Shown here piece after piece: positions 11,579 through 23,300 of a stretch of 64,000 nucleotides of DNA. Each line of letters begins with the position of its first letter. The first letter of the stretch is position 1. Source of the DNA: Paracamarosporium sp. OC-R06-R3 (taxonomy: Eukaryota; Ascomycota; Dothideomycetes; Pleosporales; Didymosphaeriaceae); contig JACVRA010000192.1 in NCBI GenBank assembly GCA_019828545.1, positions 475,936-539,935 of the forward strand, given 5' to 3'. The notes under the pieces are model-generated. The model searched no databases. It worked only from the letters and a program-made list of their open reading frames with translations, and was not told where the DNA came from. The translations under genes were made by a program, and so were the position numbers.

Positions 11579-14500
11579 CTATCCGGTCCCTCCACTCGAC
11601 TGACTATCAGACCTCTTTGGCAATGCGATTTCTTCCAAAGCTAGACTCCTCCTTCTTCCACCCATTGCTCCGAGTAGACTTGGTCGTATACTGCCCCCTA
11701 CACCCACGTTGCTCTCTTCACTTCCCTGTCTCCGTCCTGCAATAGTACTTCCGCCACTGATCACACTCCCACTTAAAGACCACCCGCTGCTAGCTGGACT
11801 CGCACCTTGGATATTAATTGCCGGCGGTAGGCCTAACGCCGGAATATTATTATCGAGAACGGGGAGAATGCGTGGGGATGGTGAGGGGTGCGACGCTTGT
11901 TTAAATGCTTCGGTGGCGTAAAACGCTTGTAGAAGGGTGGTGTTTGAACAAAATGCTTCAATTTCGTCTTTGATTTGCTCCGGAATTTGACTCGAAGTAG
12001 CTGATAGAGAAACTGTTGTGATTGGCGTCGGTGTCGCGGACGGTCTGTCCTGCAGCGCACTGTGAAGCAAGCTAGAATCTTGGACTGGCCGAGCAAGCGG
12101 ACTAGAGAAGGGCGACCGATGTGGGTTTGCACGTTCGGCTGGAGTCGTGGCCATACGTTCTTTGTCGTTGACCGCGCGTTTGTGTTCGTATGGATCCGTT
12201 GGTCGAAACCTGCTCGTGTCTTTCGCGCGATTGTGGGCCAGGCGGTTTGCTAACAAAAGAAAATTGCCATCGTGCATAATCTGTGCAAGGAGCGTGCCAC
12301 TTTTGTGGATGAACTGTGTGTACTTGTAATCTGGGCTTCCCCATGAGTACGCCACTTCGACATCAGTAGGGAATGAATCCGCAGATTCAATGTCCAGCAC
12401 AAAATTCAGCCTGCGCAATAGAGCTTTGTGGTACGCGAATTTATCGTTCTTAGAGTACTGTGGCGAGAAATGAGATAGGTCCCAGCTGACATCAGGCTGC
12501 GTTAGAGGTGGCTGTAGAGCAAGCTTGACTATGTATGGAGAGCGAAATGGATGATGGTCGACGATGTTCGATGCTTCTGCGATTGGCACCTCTACAAGCT
12601 TCAGACCGTACTTTTCGACACTCGTGGCCCACGACACAATAGCGTCTTCGATCAATTTCGCCGTTACGTTCATCCAGTCGATCCGGATATGATAACAATT
12701 GTCTGGGTTTGATAAACGGTCATAGTGCAACGATATAATCTCTGGGCGATAAGATCGCTTGCGAGGGTCCACATCGTAGCGCATTACGCGCGACAGCAAG
12801 ACTTTACGTTTAGGAGTGCCAGTACGAGTTGGTGTCTTCTCTCCATCCTTTTCGGATCCTGCGCTCGACGAGTCGCTAGTACTAGGACGTGAGCGTAAGC
12901 TTCGAGAAGCCAAAGGCGAGGTGCGTGGGCCATCAGAAAGAGGGGTTGACGGAACAGATCGATCAGTTTTGCGCATGCCAAACCAGCCCGTCTTCGATTC
13001 TGGTCGTGGGGCTCGATATTCGGTAGCGATTGAGTAAAAGAAGTTTCCGTCTCGGAATGCGTGGCGCTTCTGAACATGATGAAAGAGACCTTTCTTCATA
13101 AGTTGATTTCCCAGGTCCACAGCTTCGTCTCGCGTCTCAACATCCTTGAAATTAGACAGCAACCAACTCGTAAGATCGAAGCCTAAAAAGCAATTGTAGT
13201 GTAACCGCATGTGCCATCTTCGGTCAAGCATAGGAATACCTCTATCGCCTTGGATGTCTTCAGCAAGCTTCTTCATGTCAATGTTAGACGTGTGGTATTG
13301 TTCCGTCTCAGAGAAGATTGACGTCAGGAATTCGCTCTCAGTGTCATTGATCAGAGAGTTGTCTGCACCCGCAGCGACAATGGCGGAAGGGTCACGAGTT
13401 TGATATTCGATCGCAAGTGGATTAGGGTCTTTCTGTTTCCGACTGCTCGCAGCCTGGAAATGACGTTCCTCTGGTGGAATGTAACGATACTTCTGCCATA
13501 CTTGAGTCAGCTTCCGAATCCCTTCGAGCCGAATTTCTTCCTCGGAATCTTCAGCCAGCATTGGCAACGGACGTCTGTTGATGGTCGGTAGGTCCACCGG
13601 TATCAAGACGAAACGAGCTCTCCAGAAGCGTAGAACTTCGGAGAATTCGTCCTGATATCCAGCTAGAAAGGTATCGATAAAGTTCCAGTTGTACTCCTTT
13701 CGCGGTGGTCGAAGGATGACTTCTCGTGGCTCATATTTGTCCTCTAGTGCTGTTCGTATATACGGCTTGTAAGGGAATGGCGTATCTATCCCTGCGGAGG
13801 ACTGCAGTGCTGTTGTAGGTTTGCGGCTATATCGCTTTATCTCAACCTCGCCACCGGCAACACAAACAAGTTGGTGGATAGTATTCCCAATGCTAAGGAA
13901 AACAGTATCACCATCACGAGACATGTAATCCGAATCGAAGATGTTCGACAAGTCTACTTCACGACGTCCTGAAAAATCCGCTACCGCCGGGCCCACGATG
14001 ATTTGAAAACCATGAGACAACCGAAAGGCAACAAGTTCACGAACCAAAGTCTCTCGAGACTTGGGCGCTTCTAGCATCTCCTCGTCATCGTTTTGCGTAA
14101 TCTTGTATGGGCTTTCGTTGTACTCGGTCGCCAGCTGGTCAGGAGTAGGGAAGTATTCATTTGTTAATGGCACTGCAGCTGGAGAGCAGAGTGACTTCCA
14201 CTTTACAGAAGCTGTCTTTAATCGCTTGGGAAAAACGTGCTGCCATCGTCGGAATTGGCTGGCAATGCTGATGTTGTTCTTTTTTGGGTTGCAGGGATTG
14301 ACCAGGACGGCCCATGGAGCAATGGCGCTAGTTGGTGATAAAGTTCTAGGGATATCTTTGACGCCACCGCTCGTTGACAGCAGCTCGAGTTTGGGACCAA
14401 TGGCATCATTCAAAGCACGCGAGCCCGCAAGCAAGAAAGTAGACCCAGGGTCTTTAACAACCGAGCCTGAATGAGATGGGATCGACGTCTTCATGGAGTG

Positions 14501-17416
14501 TAAGCCTTTGACTGTTTCAACTGAATGACCGGCATGATTTGGCGTAGAAGTTTCTTCTGACGACAATCCCGCTCGAGACGCACTTCTAATCGCGATAGGC
14601 TGCGATTTTTCAACTCTTGTACTTGCTAGCTTCTCTGCTATAGCACCTTTCTGGTTGCTGTTTCCCGTTGTCAATTTTGCTGGTTTGACTTTACCGGGCG
14701 TGATGTCAATAGTAGCCTGACCGATGGCTGCCCCCGCTGTTGATTTGGGAGCTGCACCTTTTTTTCCACCAAAACTAATCTGTCTGAGAAACCACCGTGC
14801 AGGATTCGTTTCACTTGCAGTGGACGTTGCGGTGGTCGTACGAGGTAAAGATGGAAGCCCAGTTCCTCTTGGGGGACTATTGGCCCTGCTTGTGGCAGGC
14901 GAATCATGCGGAGTAGAGTATCGTGATTGACGATGATCGCCTGAGCCTCCAGAGCCACCTCTTCTGTGCGAAATTGGCCGATTCTGGATATTATTCGATT
15001 GGTCTAGGGCCGCTTGCCGAGCCAACACATCAGCTCGTGGTACACCAGGACCTTTGTATTCGGGTGCATAGGTTATGCTTCCTCGAGACTGGTGACTGGT
15101 CTCCTTCGAGATTTCCCGCATGAGTTGGGGGAATTCGACCTCTTGAGGGGGGCGAGTAATCCGCCCAATGGATGTTGCCACGCTACGATACGATGAAGAT
15201 AAGAAAGAACTCTTCGCCGCCTGTTCTGGCCGTTCATTCTTTATTGTTGAAGCATTAGCTTGATTGCCAAACTGAATTTGTTCACGACGCATGCTCTTGT
15301 CCATTCGGGGTGTAAAGACATTGTTGTCAAAATCATCCATCCAGTTTCCATGCAAAGAACTAACTTCGTCATACTCATTTGCGGGTTTTCCTTCCACGTC
15401 ATTGGATTGATGTAACCCGGTCCCCACTGCTACGTCACGCGTGGTATGAGAAATAGCAGTAGACGGATTTTCTATCCTTTCCCGGAGTCGCTGAGGATAG
15501 AATGGATCTTCTTCCAGGTACGGGATCGATATGTCGCCCAGCTCGTTTTCCATAACTCCCATCATTTGCAGTTCGTACATTCGACACCTGAGTGCGAAAG
15601 AACCAGTCTTTTTTTGTGTCGTTTTGGTAATTTTATCAGGTTTGCGCACTTTAGTTAACTCAAGGATTTCTTCAGAGGGACCAGACCAGAAAGATATATC
15701 CACCCAGTGTGGCATTGCATACCGCAATTCGTCACTATCTTGGGCATTTGGCGCATCTCCGAGGATGATAGGAGGAACCTGCAGAGGGGACCTTCGTATT
15801 ACCGACCCGAAGTTCGGTTGATGTTGGCGGGGCGTCTTCTCGTCGTAGTACTCAAAATCGTGCTCCGCGTCGCTCTTGTCCTGGTCATTAGAAACCTGGC
15901 TCTTCATACTAGACATAGATCGAGGGCTTCGGTATTTGAATAGTGGCACGGAATGCAGTGGCATCGGTGATAGACATACGAGATCGATACCGATTCCAGA
16001 ACCGACAAGAGTGTCGGTAGTTAACTTAAGCGTATTGTAATCGACTTCGAAGACACCAGTGCCGGCGGAAACGACGATGACGGAGATGCCGGTCCGCACT
16101 AGGTCTCGGTCGATATAGTCCTTTGCAAACTGAGCGCCAGCAAGGTTGATTGCTTCCAGGATATTGCCCTGCGCAGCTGTCGAGGGTTTACCAGCGATGA
16201 GAAGCTGGGGTTCTGCGTGTCCAGGAGTCGAGATATCCCCTTTCGACGATGAATAGTCCTGTGCGGGGATCAATGAGACATCCTTGAGGAATGACCGGAA
16301 TTCCTTCTTTAGCTGGTACAGAATGTTGATCCAATTCCCACTGGCCATATCGGAAACTACAACACGATAATAATCGCGGAAGCGACCGGTCTGATCGCCA
16401 AAACTGTTATTATCGGTAGTATCGATAGGCTGCTTCGGTGTAGATTCGGGGTCATACTGCATCCTAGTAAACAGGATGATGGTTACAAGATGTCTCGCAT
16501 TAATTTTCATCCAACGCTTGAAGAGATCCGGGAGAAAGCCATTGACAACCTTGTTGAACATAATCTCTCCGGCACCTTCGGCATCAAAATCCCACATCTC
16601 TTTGGACATCTGGATAAATAGTACATAACGAGCAGATTCGCTGCGAAACACGGGTTTTGTAATGGAGGAGAAGTAGCCGGAATGCGTTGACTGTCCGTTG
16701 ATGTATACATTCTTCACTGTTGCCTTGACGGTTCCCATGAAAAGTAATTTTTGGCCACGATAGACTGTGCGGTGACTCAACTCTGCTATTGACATGCGCC
16801 ACATGTCAGCTCTTGCAAGATATTCATCGCGGAACGTGACTTCGACGTGGGAAGCAGAATGCTTGCCTTCGTCGGCCTGGCTAGGTCAGCTTCCTGTATC
16901 AGCAGAGCACACAGAACGGCTTACCAACGTAACAATGATCTGCATGCGATTGCGCAGCCCGAACACTTTAGCGATTTTCTCGGCGATGGAGACCTGCAAG
17001 TTGGAATGCTTCGATTTCAGATCGGCGGGAAAGGCTTTGGCAACGAAAATGTATGACTTGTCCGTGTCTATTTCACGAGCTTCCTGGATTATTGATCCAT
17101 TCTCGTCAAGCGTGACCTTGAGGGATCCCCTGCGACTCCTCCTTGAATGTGAGTCGGTAGCTGCATCCTTGGAATCATCGACTTGTGTCTGGCCGTTATC
17201 CTTCGCAGGAGTCCTTGATGATAATTGAAAATCGCGGGTAGCTGTACCGTATTTGAGGGCTATGACTTGGATCAAGGACCCTGGCGTCGCTGGAAGTTCT
17301 GAAAACTTGTCGCCGTTGAAAACAACGTCATCCTTGGAAAAGTTGTCATCGTGCGTCCAGAGGGTGCAAATCTTTTGCACTCGAGTACGTTTTCCGTTGA
17401 CAATAGACTTGGTCAT
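11579..17416 (-). CDS. iml1: SEACIT/GATOR1 subunit Iml1 (DEPDC5 homologue)
   Basis: Iml1 is the GAP subunit of the SEACIT (GATOR1) complex at the vacuole. It stimulates GTP hydrolysis on Gtr1/RagA and so turns TORC1 down when amino acids are scarce. Exons 16925-17416 and 11579-16876, with a 48-nt intron (16877-16924), encode 1929 residues. The splice restores the continuous reading HVEVTFRDEYLARADMWRMS. Visible parts are the N-terminal domain, the conserved segment with YVLFIQMSKEMWDFDAEG and GEIMFNKVVNGFLPDLFKRW, a Ser/Pro-rich linker, and a DEP domain near residues 1375-1450 (CFLGFDLTSWLLSNF, FRDGNFFYSI). The C-terminal part holds the conserved YSWGSPDYKYTQFIHKSGT. Length and order match the family. 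It is divergent from the lst4 gene across a 2.9 kb spacer. Confidence 0.95.
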
Positions 17417-19842
17417 TTTCCAATATCACCCGCAGAAGTCAAGTGATGTCTCGTGACCAGGCTTCTTTTCATCTCGCACACGTACAGGATATGCCTGAGA
17501 ATGCGTGCGATATCCTGAGGGCAGAGTAGTAGCACATTACCACCATAATCAGATGCCCTATCATAGAAACTAGCGGATGTGGATGCGGATGCAGATGAAC
17601 ATCGATGTTGAAGTGAGTAACTAGCAGGTCGCGTACGCGTTGAGCACTGACTCTCTGCCAAGGCCGCGGCTTCCCTAGCCCGTTCGCGCTAAGCTAACTC
17701 TACACTAGAGTAGATTGAGACATCCTTCCTCTCAGAGCGAGTACAAGTATTACCGTGCAAGTCAGCCTCGCGCAGAACACTCCTCATGCATAAAAGGATT
17801 GATTTGTCTATCAGTAGCGGTAACAGAATCCCGCCGGTCCATTAGAGTTTCCTACCAACCCAAGATACAAGCAGGCGGCCTGCGAGAACCCTCGAGTTCA
17901 AAGTGCAAGTCAACTTCCAGCTCACCATGCTCTTATATCTGCTACATACTGAACTTTCGCACCTCTAGCTCATTGTGTAGCTTGGCTTTCCATTTTTTAT
18001 CCCTCAAGACCTACGGTCCAATAACACACAGACCACCTAACTCTGAATATTATTGAAGACGGAGGAAATGTCCGTACTGTTATCGTGTAGTATGGAGTTT
18101 TGGATCTCTCGCTTGTTTTCCCCGTTTAACCTTTCTAAGTTCGTTTGCAAGGATTTTAATGAATTTGCCAATTGTGTAAAGAGCAATTCCGATACAAAAT
18201 CGTCGTAGTCACCCTTTCGATTCTCCTGGCGCTGAACGCTTGAACTAAGGGGACTGTATGTTACATCTTAGTAGGATGCGATGATCCACACTCAAGAAGT
18301 ATCCGAATGTAGTAGAAGACAGACCGTCCTGACGTTATGTCCATATCTGAGTGGCACAAGCGATCCATCACCGTTCGAGCCACAGAGGAAGGAATAACGT
18401 TTCGCATATCTTTCGAGTTCTTACAAAAGCTAATGCTCAAGTAGCTCACCCTCATGTAATCCATTCAGCATCGAGCTGTCCAATTATACGTTCAACAAAC
18501 CACAATCCCGCTGACTTACTGCATGTCAATCAAAAACTTTGGTACCATATGTGGTCGAGCACTCGCTTGCAATATAAGCGGTGGGAAAATGCTTCTTCGT
18601 TTAGGACCAAAATCCGTAGATTCTTAGTTCTACTAACTATCATCCTCCGGGACCCAATTTGATGACGGGGTTACGCCTAATATGGATGTTGATCAATCGA
18701 AATGTATAGATCCCGTATGCAGCATGACATAGGTGACGAGAATCTCTGCTGTGACAGCTGCTAGGCTGGTGTTGCGCTGCCGGTAATTTTAGCCTTAAAA
18801 CGGACGTTAATACGCCGAACAGGCAGAGTGCCTGCGATGTCACGTTTGGACGGGAAAACTGGGGATCTGGGGTACATGATTAGCGAAGATATGCTGGTCG
18901 AAGCTGCCATAAGAGGTAAATTATTAAATGCGTGGTCGGAGTGGCCGATGTTAATAGCCGGGTCCTGCGAGCTGTAGGTTGCGAATACGAACGTACACAC
19001 ACGGCGATCTAGAGTATCCATGCGGGAGCATGATGTTGAGACGGATTTGTTATTCAGGAGGCTAGTTCCAAACGTGGAAAGGAAAGGAATCAGGCCGGTA
19101 TCGGACAGTGGAGAGGAACCGCGATCCCTTGTCCAGTCCCAATCCGATTCACGCGGGGTAAAGAATCGTATGTTGCGGTCGCGCTACTTTGATAGGTGGC
19201 CGTGAGGCTTTTTGCTCCGGGCAGTGGGCGCTTCAAGTATATCGAAACTGCGAGCGCAGTGGATCGGCGTAACATGGATCCCTGTACGGGGTGAAGACGA
19301 AGTCTGTAGTTGCATCGTACCGATCTTCAGCTGTGGAACACGGCACGACAGATGTGGGCCAATGACTTCACGGTGTCTTGGAGAAGATGAAAATGGTACT
19401 TGTTAGACCAAGCGATCTGCAGGTTACGGTGGTGCTGATAGCAGACGGTGCCCGCATTGGATAGCGACTGGTGGAGAGCGGACAGTCAGTGAGTACGTGC
19501 ATGTGGCTAAGCAGGCGTCTCGGTCAGCAGTCAACGGGAAGCTTGAAGATATGGTCGCATATGCCGTCAGACTGTTCCGTTAGTTGGGGTAGCCGACGGT
19601 CGATTGGGAACAGGGAGTATTGGTGATAACTTGCTCCCACGACAGCCAACATGGTAAGACGTAAGCGAGTGACTTGAAGGGCAGTGTTGCAGCCGGGGGA
19701 TCCTGGCGGCGGATCTGCGCGTGCAGTAGGGATATGTACCGGATGTCAGGCTGCGACCCACGGCGACTGACGCCGGCGGGAGTGTTGATGTGCGGGCAAG
19801 AGAGGAGAGTCGACGGCGGTGCATGGCTGGGGAGCACGGGAC

Positions 19843-19871
19843 GGGAGGGAGGGAGGGAGGAAGGGAGGGAG
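19843..19871 (+). repeat. GGGA/GGAA purine repeat
   Basis: A run of (GGGA)n with one AA interruption on the plus strand, about 480 bp before the lst4 start codon. Purine-only tracts of this type are common in fungal promoters. Confidence 0.8.
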
Positions 19872-19925
19872 TGGCCGGCGGCGCTGACAAGGCCCGGGTC
19901 GCAGAAGGAATATATACTGTACGTC

Positions 19926-19960
19926 GCACGACGCACGACGCACGATGCACGATGCACGAT
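19926..19960 (+). repeat. Five copies of a 7-bp unit
   Basis: Tandem units GCACGAC, GCACGAC, GCACGAT, GCACGAT, GCACGAT. Only the last base of the unit varies, C in the first two copies and T in the last three. Confidence 0.85.
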
Positions 19961-20262
19961 GCGCTCTTGGTCTTCACCGCCATTGTATAACTAAGCGCAT
20001 CCGTGACTGGCGCGCCCCTCGCTGCGTTGCTCCACCGACCGTCTCGCCGCACACGCGACACACACACACAGAGACACAGGCACGTCGACGGCCGACCCAC
20101 GGCGCCTCCGCCCGCCTGCGACGACGCCCTCCGCACCCGCACCCACACCCGCATCTCGACGAGCGCCGCGCCTGCTGCCGTCGTCGGCCATCGCCCTGTG
20201 CCCATCGCCCTGACGCCCACCGCGACCCGGCCCGCCGCCGCAGAGAGCCACACGCGTCTGCC

Positions 20263-20337
20263 ATGGGCTGTCCACGCCCGACGCTCCCCCAAGTCGCTCG
20301 CCAGGCCTTCTACTACGGCTTCCTGAACAACTGCTGA
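20263..20337 (+). promoter_or_regulatory. Upstream ORF 1 of the lst4 gene (24 codons)
   Basis: An ATG in the sequence context GCCATGG opens a 24-residue ORF that ends ...FYYGFLNNC before TGA at 20335-20337, 16 bp before the lst4 ATG at 20354. The context is strong for initiation in fungi (G at +4, C-rich before). If transcribed in the leader it would reduce scanning to the main start. Confidence 0.45.
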
Positions 20338-20342
20338 GTTCC

Positions 20343-20366
20343 ATGGCCGCGGCATGCGCCCCGTAG
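20343..20366 (+). promoter_or_regulatory. Upstream ORF 2 overlapping the lst4 start (7 codons)
   Basis: ATG at 20343 (context TTCCATGG) encodes MAAACAP and stops at TAG 20364-20366. It overlaps the first in-frame lst4 ATG (20354) and ends 5 bp before the next one (20372), which fits family N-termini better. Confidence 0.45.
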
Positions 20367-23300
20367 GAGACATGCTCGGCCAATTCTTCAGCGGCCGCAA
20401 GGGCGTCCAGCCGCACCCCTCGCCCGCCCCGACGCTCGAGTCTGCCACCGAGGAGTCCCACACGCGACACCTGCTCTACCCCGACACCAGCACCCTCTAC
20501 CACCCCGACGGCCAGCCCTACCCGCTGCATGGCGCCGCCCTCTCGCTGGGCACCGCCCACGACGGCCCGCTGCCCGAGATCGACCTCGAGTTCCCGCGCG
20601 ACTGCCGCATCCTCATCGCCCAGGACGAGTCCAAGGGCACCCACAAGACCATCCTGTTCGACTCCAAGCCCGGCCCTCCCCGCGCAGACTCGCCCACCCA
20701 GCCCTACCCGCGCTCGCGGCCCTTTGGCCAGCCCGCCACCGCAACCACCGCCCATGCCCGCCGCTCGTCGCTCGTCACCGAAGCCACGCCACGCTCGCCC
20801 ACCGTGGCCGCCTTTGCGCGCTCGCGCACCCGCGGGAACTCCATCTCGTCCATGCCCAACATCGACGAGCATGCCCAGACACAGGCCAAGGCGCAAGCGA
20901 AATCCAAAGAGTCCACCGACCTGGTCAATGTTGCTCTGGAGTGCATGTTCGGGAACACGCCCATGAATTACCGGGGAAACTCAAACAAGATCCACATCGT
21001 GCCACTCGAGTCCAAGGCCGCCGACCCAAGCGCTGTTATTCCGCCGATACAAGATGGCACGAGCTCTCTGGGCAGATCAGAAGGCCTTCGTCGAAGGAGT
21101 CACTTGGCCAAGTCATTCACTCCCGGCAACATCCCCCCGGAGCTGGCTGTCGACGAGAGTAGCGGCAGTACCGCCAAAGAGTCCAGACGGCGTACCATCT
21201 TCATCACACGCATGTTCTCCGTCAACATTCCCGACGACGAGCAAGACACGTCCAATGTGCGCACTCCGACACCACAAAGCTCTGTTGGCACAAACAACGG
21301 CTTTCCCTTCCCAAGTCAAGGCGCGAGAGGACCCCAGAAATTGCCACCGTCCCGAAAAAGCCCCATGTATGCAATTACCATCATTCTACACCTGCCAATT
21401 GGCGCTTCCTCATCGACACTACGACCGCCGTCGCGACCGGGCCAGCCCAAGGCGCACCATTTGTCCACTTCTGCGCCCGGAAATGATTCTTTAGGATCGT
21501 CATTGGATTCTGATCGTCGAGCTGGATGGGCTTTGATTGACTCCAACTTCGGTGTAGATTCACTACTTTCCATGTCTCTCAGCAGTGACGTGGATGACCG
21601 TGTCGATGTTGTGGGCCAGCACTGGGATGTTATTATGCGGACACTCACTAGCCTGCAATTTGTCGTTCAGGAAAAGATCTTGGCTCATTTGAGGGTGGCA
21701 CAGTCGACTGCTGTTCCTACGCTTCATCAACCGCGTGCGCAGCCATCTCGCTCGAGCCTTCGAAGTGCACCTATTCCATCAGTGCGCCGCATTGTGGCAT
21801 TGCAACCTAATGCCCTCATGTTCGACCCTGAGATCAAAAAGGCAGTCGATCTAGCAGGCAGCCGCGTTGTTAGTGGCATGCGAATACCCCGTGTCATGAC
21901 CGGCCAGGGTAAATGGGGCGTGTGGCGCGAAGAGGCACGGTGGCTTGGGAGGTGGGCGGGTGGAAGAGATGAGAATTTCTTCTTCTTCACCCTGCTGACT
22001 GCTTTTCTGGGGAACCACACTGAATGGCTTAATGTTCTTGGCCCAAAATTGCACCGCAGGCGCCATCGAGAGCAACACAAGGTCAACGCAGGTGATAATC
22101 TCATCATCCCGAACCGAACTGTCATCGTCTCGCCGGACAAGATGGCGGCACGGCGGCTGATCTTCCTTCTCGCAGCCTTCCTCCCGCCAAACGCGTTGAA
22201 TTCGTACGACGCCTCTCCCATGCGTCCAAGCACCTCAGCTTCCTTGCGCGGTTACTCGCAGTCACCGCCAACTAACATGCCACCGTCTCGTAAACAATCT
22301 CTGCGTCGCCAGATCAACCGACGGACTCGTGGCAAGGAAAGCCAGGTCAATATACGGCTGCAACCCCCCATTGCAAATGTTACAGGTCCTTCCAACCCTG
22401 AATCTCCCGGTACCCGTACGGATTCTAGTACAACTGAATTTCAAGAGATGCCGCGGCACTCTCGCCGTTCCTCTGCGCATTCTATACGCACGAGCTTAGT
22501 GATGCCGTCCATGTCTGACAGCGCCGCTCTTACGAAGACCACAAGCGCTACTGTGTCTACTGCTGTACCTAACAATGATGCTCCGGTGCCACATTTTGCT
22601 CTTCCGAGAACAAAGTCTGGGCCCATGCCTGATTACGGACCTGAGAGTACTGATAGTCTGGCCTCTGCAAATCTGATGAATACTTTACAAAGAAGCAGCA
22701 CGAGTCACGCAAGTAATCCTAGCACCGAGTCTGGTAACAGCAGATGGAGCGGCTTCATGAGCTTTTGGGGTGGCAGCCGTGGCTCTTCAACGGACCAGAG
22801 CGACTACCTGCAGACTACGGATGACGGCCTAGGCGTTGCAGGCTCGGCATATAGGGGGCCGGAACGGCCTCGGTCCCAGCTGGAACAAATGGTACAGGAG
22901 CTTTCGATGGATGGTGTCTTTGGCGAGAACGATCTTTTCGATCCGTCTACGAGCAACACCATTACCACCGGTGAACACTCTCTGGAGACATATCCAGTTG
23001 GTACTAGCGGTGTGCCAGCTTCAGCCGCACGCCCCATTCCAGAGCGTCCGAAGTCATTTAACACTGCTTTGAAGCTTTCCGTGAACGAGAAAGACGGAGT
23101 TATCGATGTTGATATCCCACTACCCGAATTTGGATCACCGCTCCAATCTCCACTATTGGGAGGATACGGTTCAGTACCCAGCCAGCAAGGATCTAGTTAT
23201 GGTGAATCATCCGTCTTATCCATGCCTTATTGCGAGTCTGAACAAACGGTGAACGCTGCCGGATGGTTGAAGCAGTTTCATCCGGATTTTGCGGTTCAGG

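Larger units (their letters stand above)
17417..20353. other. Long divergent spacer between iml1 and lst4
   Basis: About 2.9 kb with no recognisable gene. The left two thirds are of ordinary composition with only short ORFs. From about 19,700 the sequence becomes GC-rich and carries a GGGA repeat, a 7-bp tandem repeat, a CA run near 20059 and two short upstream ORFs before lst4. Long minus-strand ORFs in the last 900 bp are explained by high GC content. Confidence 0.5.

Noticed and set aside
19567..20896. Minus-strand ORFs of about 300 codons upstream of and overlapping lst4
   Set aside because: They lie antisense to a very GC-rich leader and coding region, where stops are rare. The translations are low-complexity Arg/Gly/Ala/Val and no motif is seen.
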